In this document: in pieces, positions 12,138 to 12,350 of the stretch
Layout of the letters: each line of letters opens with the position of its first letter
Numbering within the stretch: position 1 is the first letter of the stretch
From: an uncultured Cloacibacillus sp.
Lineage (GTDB): Bacteria; Synergistota; Synergistia; Synergistales; Synergistaceae
Length of the DNA stretch: 12,350 bases
Reading direction: 5' to 3'
Assembly (NCBI GenBank): GCA_900545755.1
Contig: URAG01000067.1
Coordinates: 1 to 12,350 of the forward strand
Made by a program: the position numbers and the translations under genes
Notes under the pieces: model-generated
Database searches by the model: none
Told to the model about the DNA's origin: nothing
The model's input: only the letters and a program-made list of their open reading frames with translations

Positions 12138-12350
12138 TTATGCCACCGGCTTCACCTGCATAGCGGGGTCGTCGCAGACGAGCGTGCCGCCTATTGCAAA
12201 GTTCTCGTTCTTCATCTCATTGATGATTATACGCACGGCGGCAGGCCTGACCGCCATCGTCTCGCATATTGCCTGAGTCACGCGCTTCGCCATCTCGCGT
12301 TTCTGCTCCACCGTCCGGCCTTCCTTTATATTGACAGTCACTATAGGCAT
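12138..12350 (-). CDS. 4-oxalocrotonate tautomerase family protein
   Basis: A complete 70-residue tautomerase whose start codon is the last three bases of the window. Numbered from the proline exposed after Met removal, the four residues known from 4-oxalocrotonate tautomerase are all present: Pro1 (catalytic base), Arg11, Arg39 and Phe50, in contexts PIVTVNIKEGR, VRIIINEM and FAIGGTL. The protein probably forms a small hexamer that isomerises an enol or unsaturated keto acid. It is slightly longer at the C-terminus than the classic 62-residue enzyme. The natural substrate cannot be told. Its upstream control region is outside the window, and downstream lies the GNAT remnant. Confidence 0.92.
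   Translation of the reverse strand: MPIVTVNIKEGRTVEQKREMAKRVTQAICETMAVRPAAVRIIINEMKNENFAIGGTLVCDDPAMQVKPVA

Overview
The window looks like a chromosomal amino-acid-catabolism region of an anaerobic, amino-acid-fermenting bacterium. The clues are an oxygen-sensitive glycyl radical enzyme with its radical-SAM activase, many iron-sulfur flavoprotein genes, GC-rich coding sequence with frequent ATA isoleucine codons, and AT-rich promoters. A gut Synergistota genome (Cloacibacillus/Synergistes-like) would fit, but that is an inference from style and gene content, not a proven assignment. I see no rRNA, tRNA, CRISPR array, insertion sequence or phage gene.

Left block, minus strand (1-4519): a truncated GNAT acetyltransferase at the edge, then a three-gene operon transcribed right to left: a GntR/FCD regulator (3749-4465), a glycyl-radical activating enzyme (2854-3756, TTG start overlapping the regulator's stop) and a glycyl radical enzyme (353-2785) closed by a strong intrinsic terminator. 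The catalytic residues I recall for trans-4-hydroxy-L-proline dehydratase (HypD) all recur here at a constant +20 offset, so the operon probably converts hydroxyproline to pyrroline-5-carboxylate. The proC gene that often accompanies hypD is not in the window.

Middle block, plus strand (4650-7266): a 350-bp divergent control region with a promoter for each direction and an inverted repeat, followed by two PLP fold-type I aminotransferases (4816-5952 and 6023-7210) and a terminator. The first has an altered PLP site (Asp to Glu, and one residue apparently missing after the catalytic Lys). The second is an ordinary LysN/KAT-II-type enzyme.

Right block, plus strand (7422-11881): a YheO/DauR-like regulator (7474-8172), then an AT-rich promoter/operator region and a tight five-gene operon (8440-11821). 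It encodes a small [2Fe-2S] protein, an HcnB-like FAD/NAD(P) protein, a two-cluster [4Fe-4S] ferredoxin, a free-standing BFD-type [2Fe-2S] protein and an HcnC/DadA/SoxB-like FAD amine dehydrogenase. Together they resemble the heteromeric dye-linked L-proline dehydrogenase (PdhA-F-X-B) of Thermococcales and the heteromeric D-hydroxyproline, opine and sarcosine dehydrogenases. The likely job is oxidation of an imino or N-substituted amino acid with electrons passed along an Fe-S chain. A terminator closes the operon.

Right edge, minus strand: a complete 4-oxalocrotonate tautomerase-family gene, followed by what looks like the eroded C-terminus of a phosphinothricin-acetyltransferase-like GNAT gene.

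Working model (inference): an imino-acid utilisation island in which the radical dehydratase opens hydroxyproline to the proline/pyrroline pool, the flavin/Fe-S complex oxidises proline or (D-)hydroxyproline, and the aminotransferases process the resulting amino or keto acids. No transporter, epimerase or proC lies within the window to confirm the substrate.
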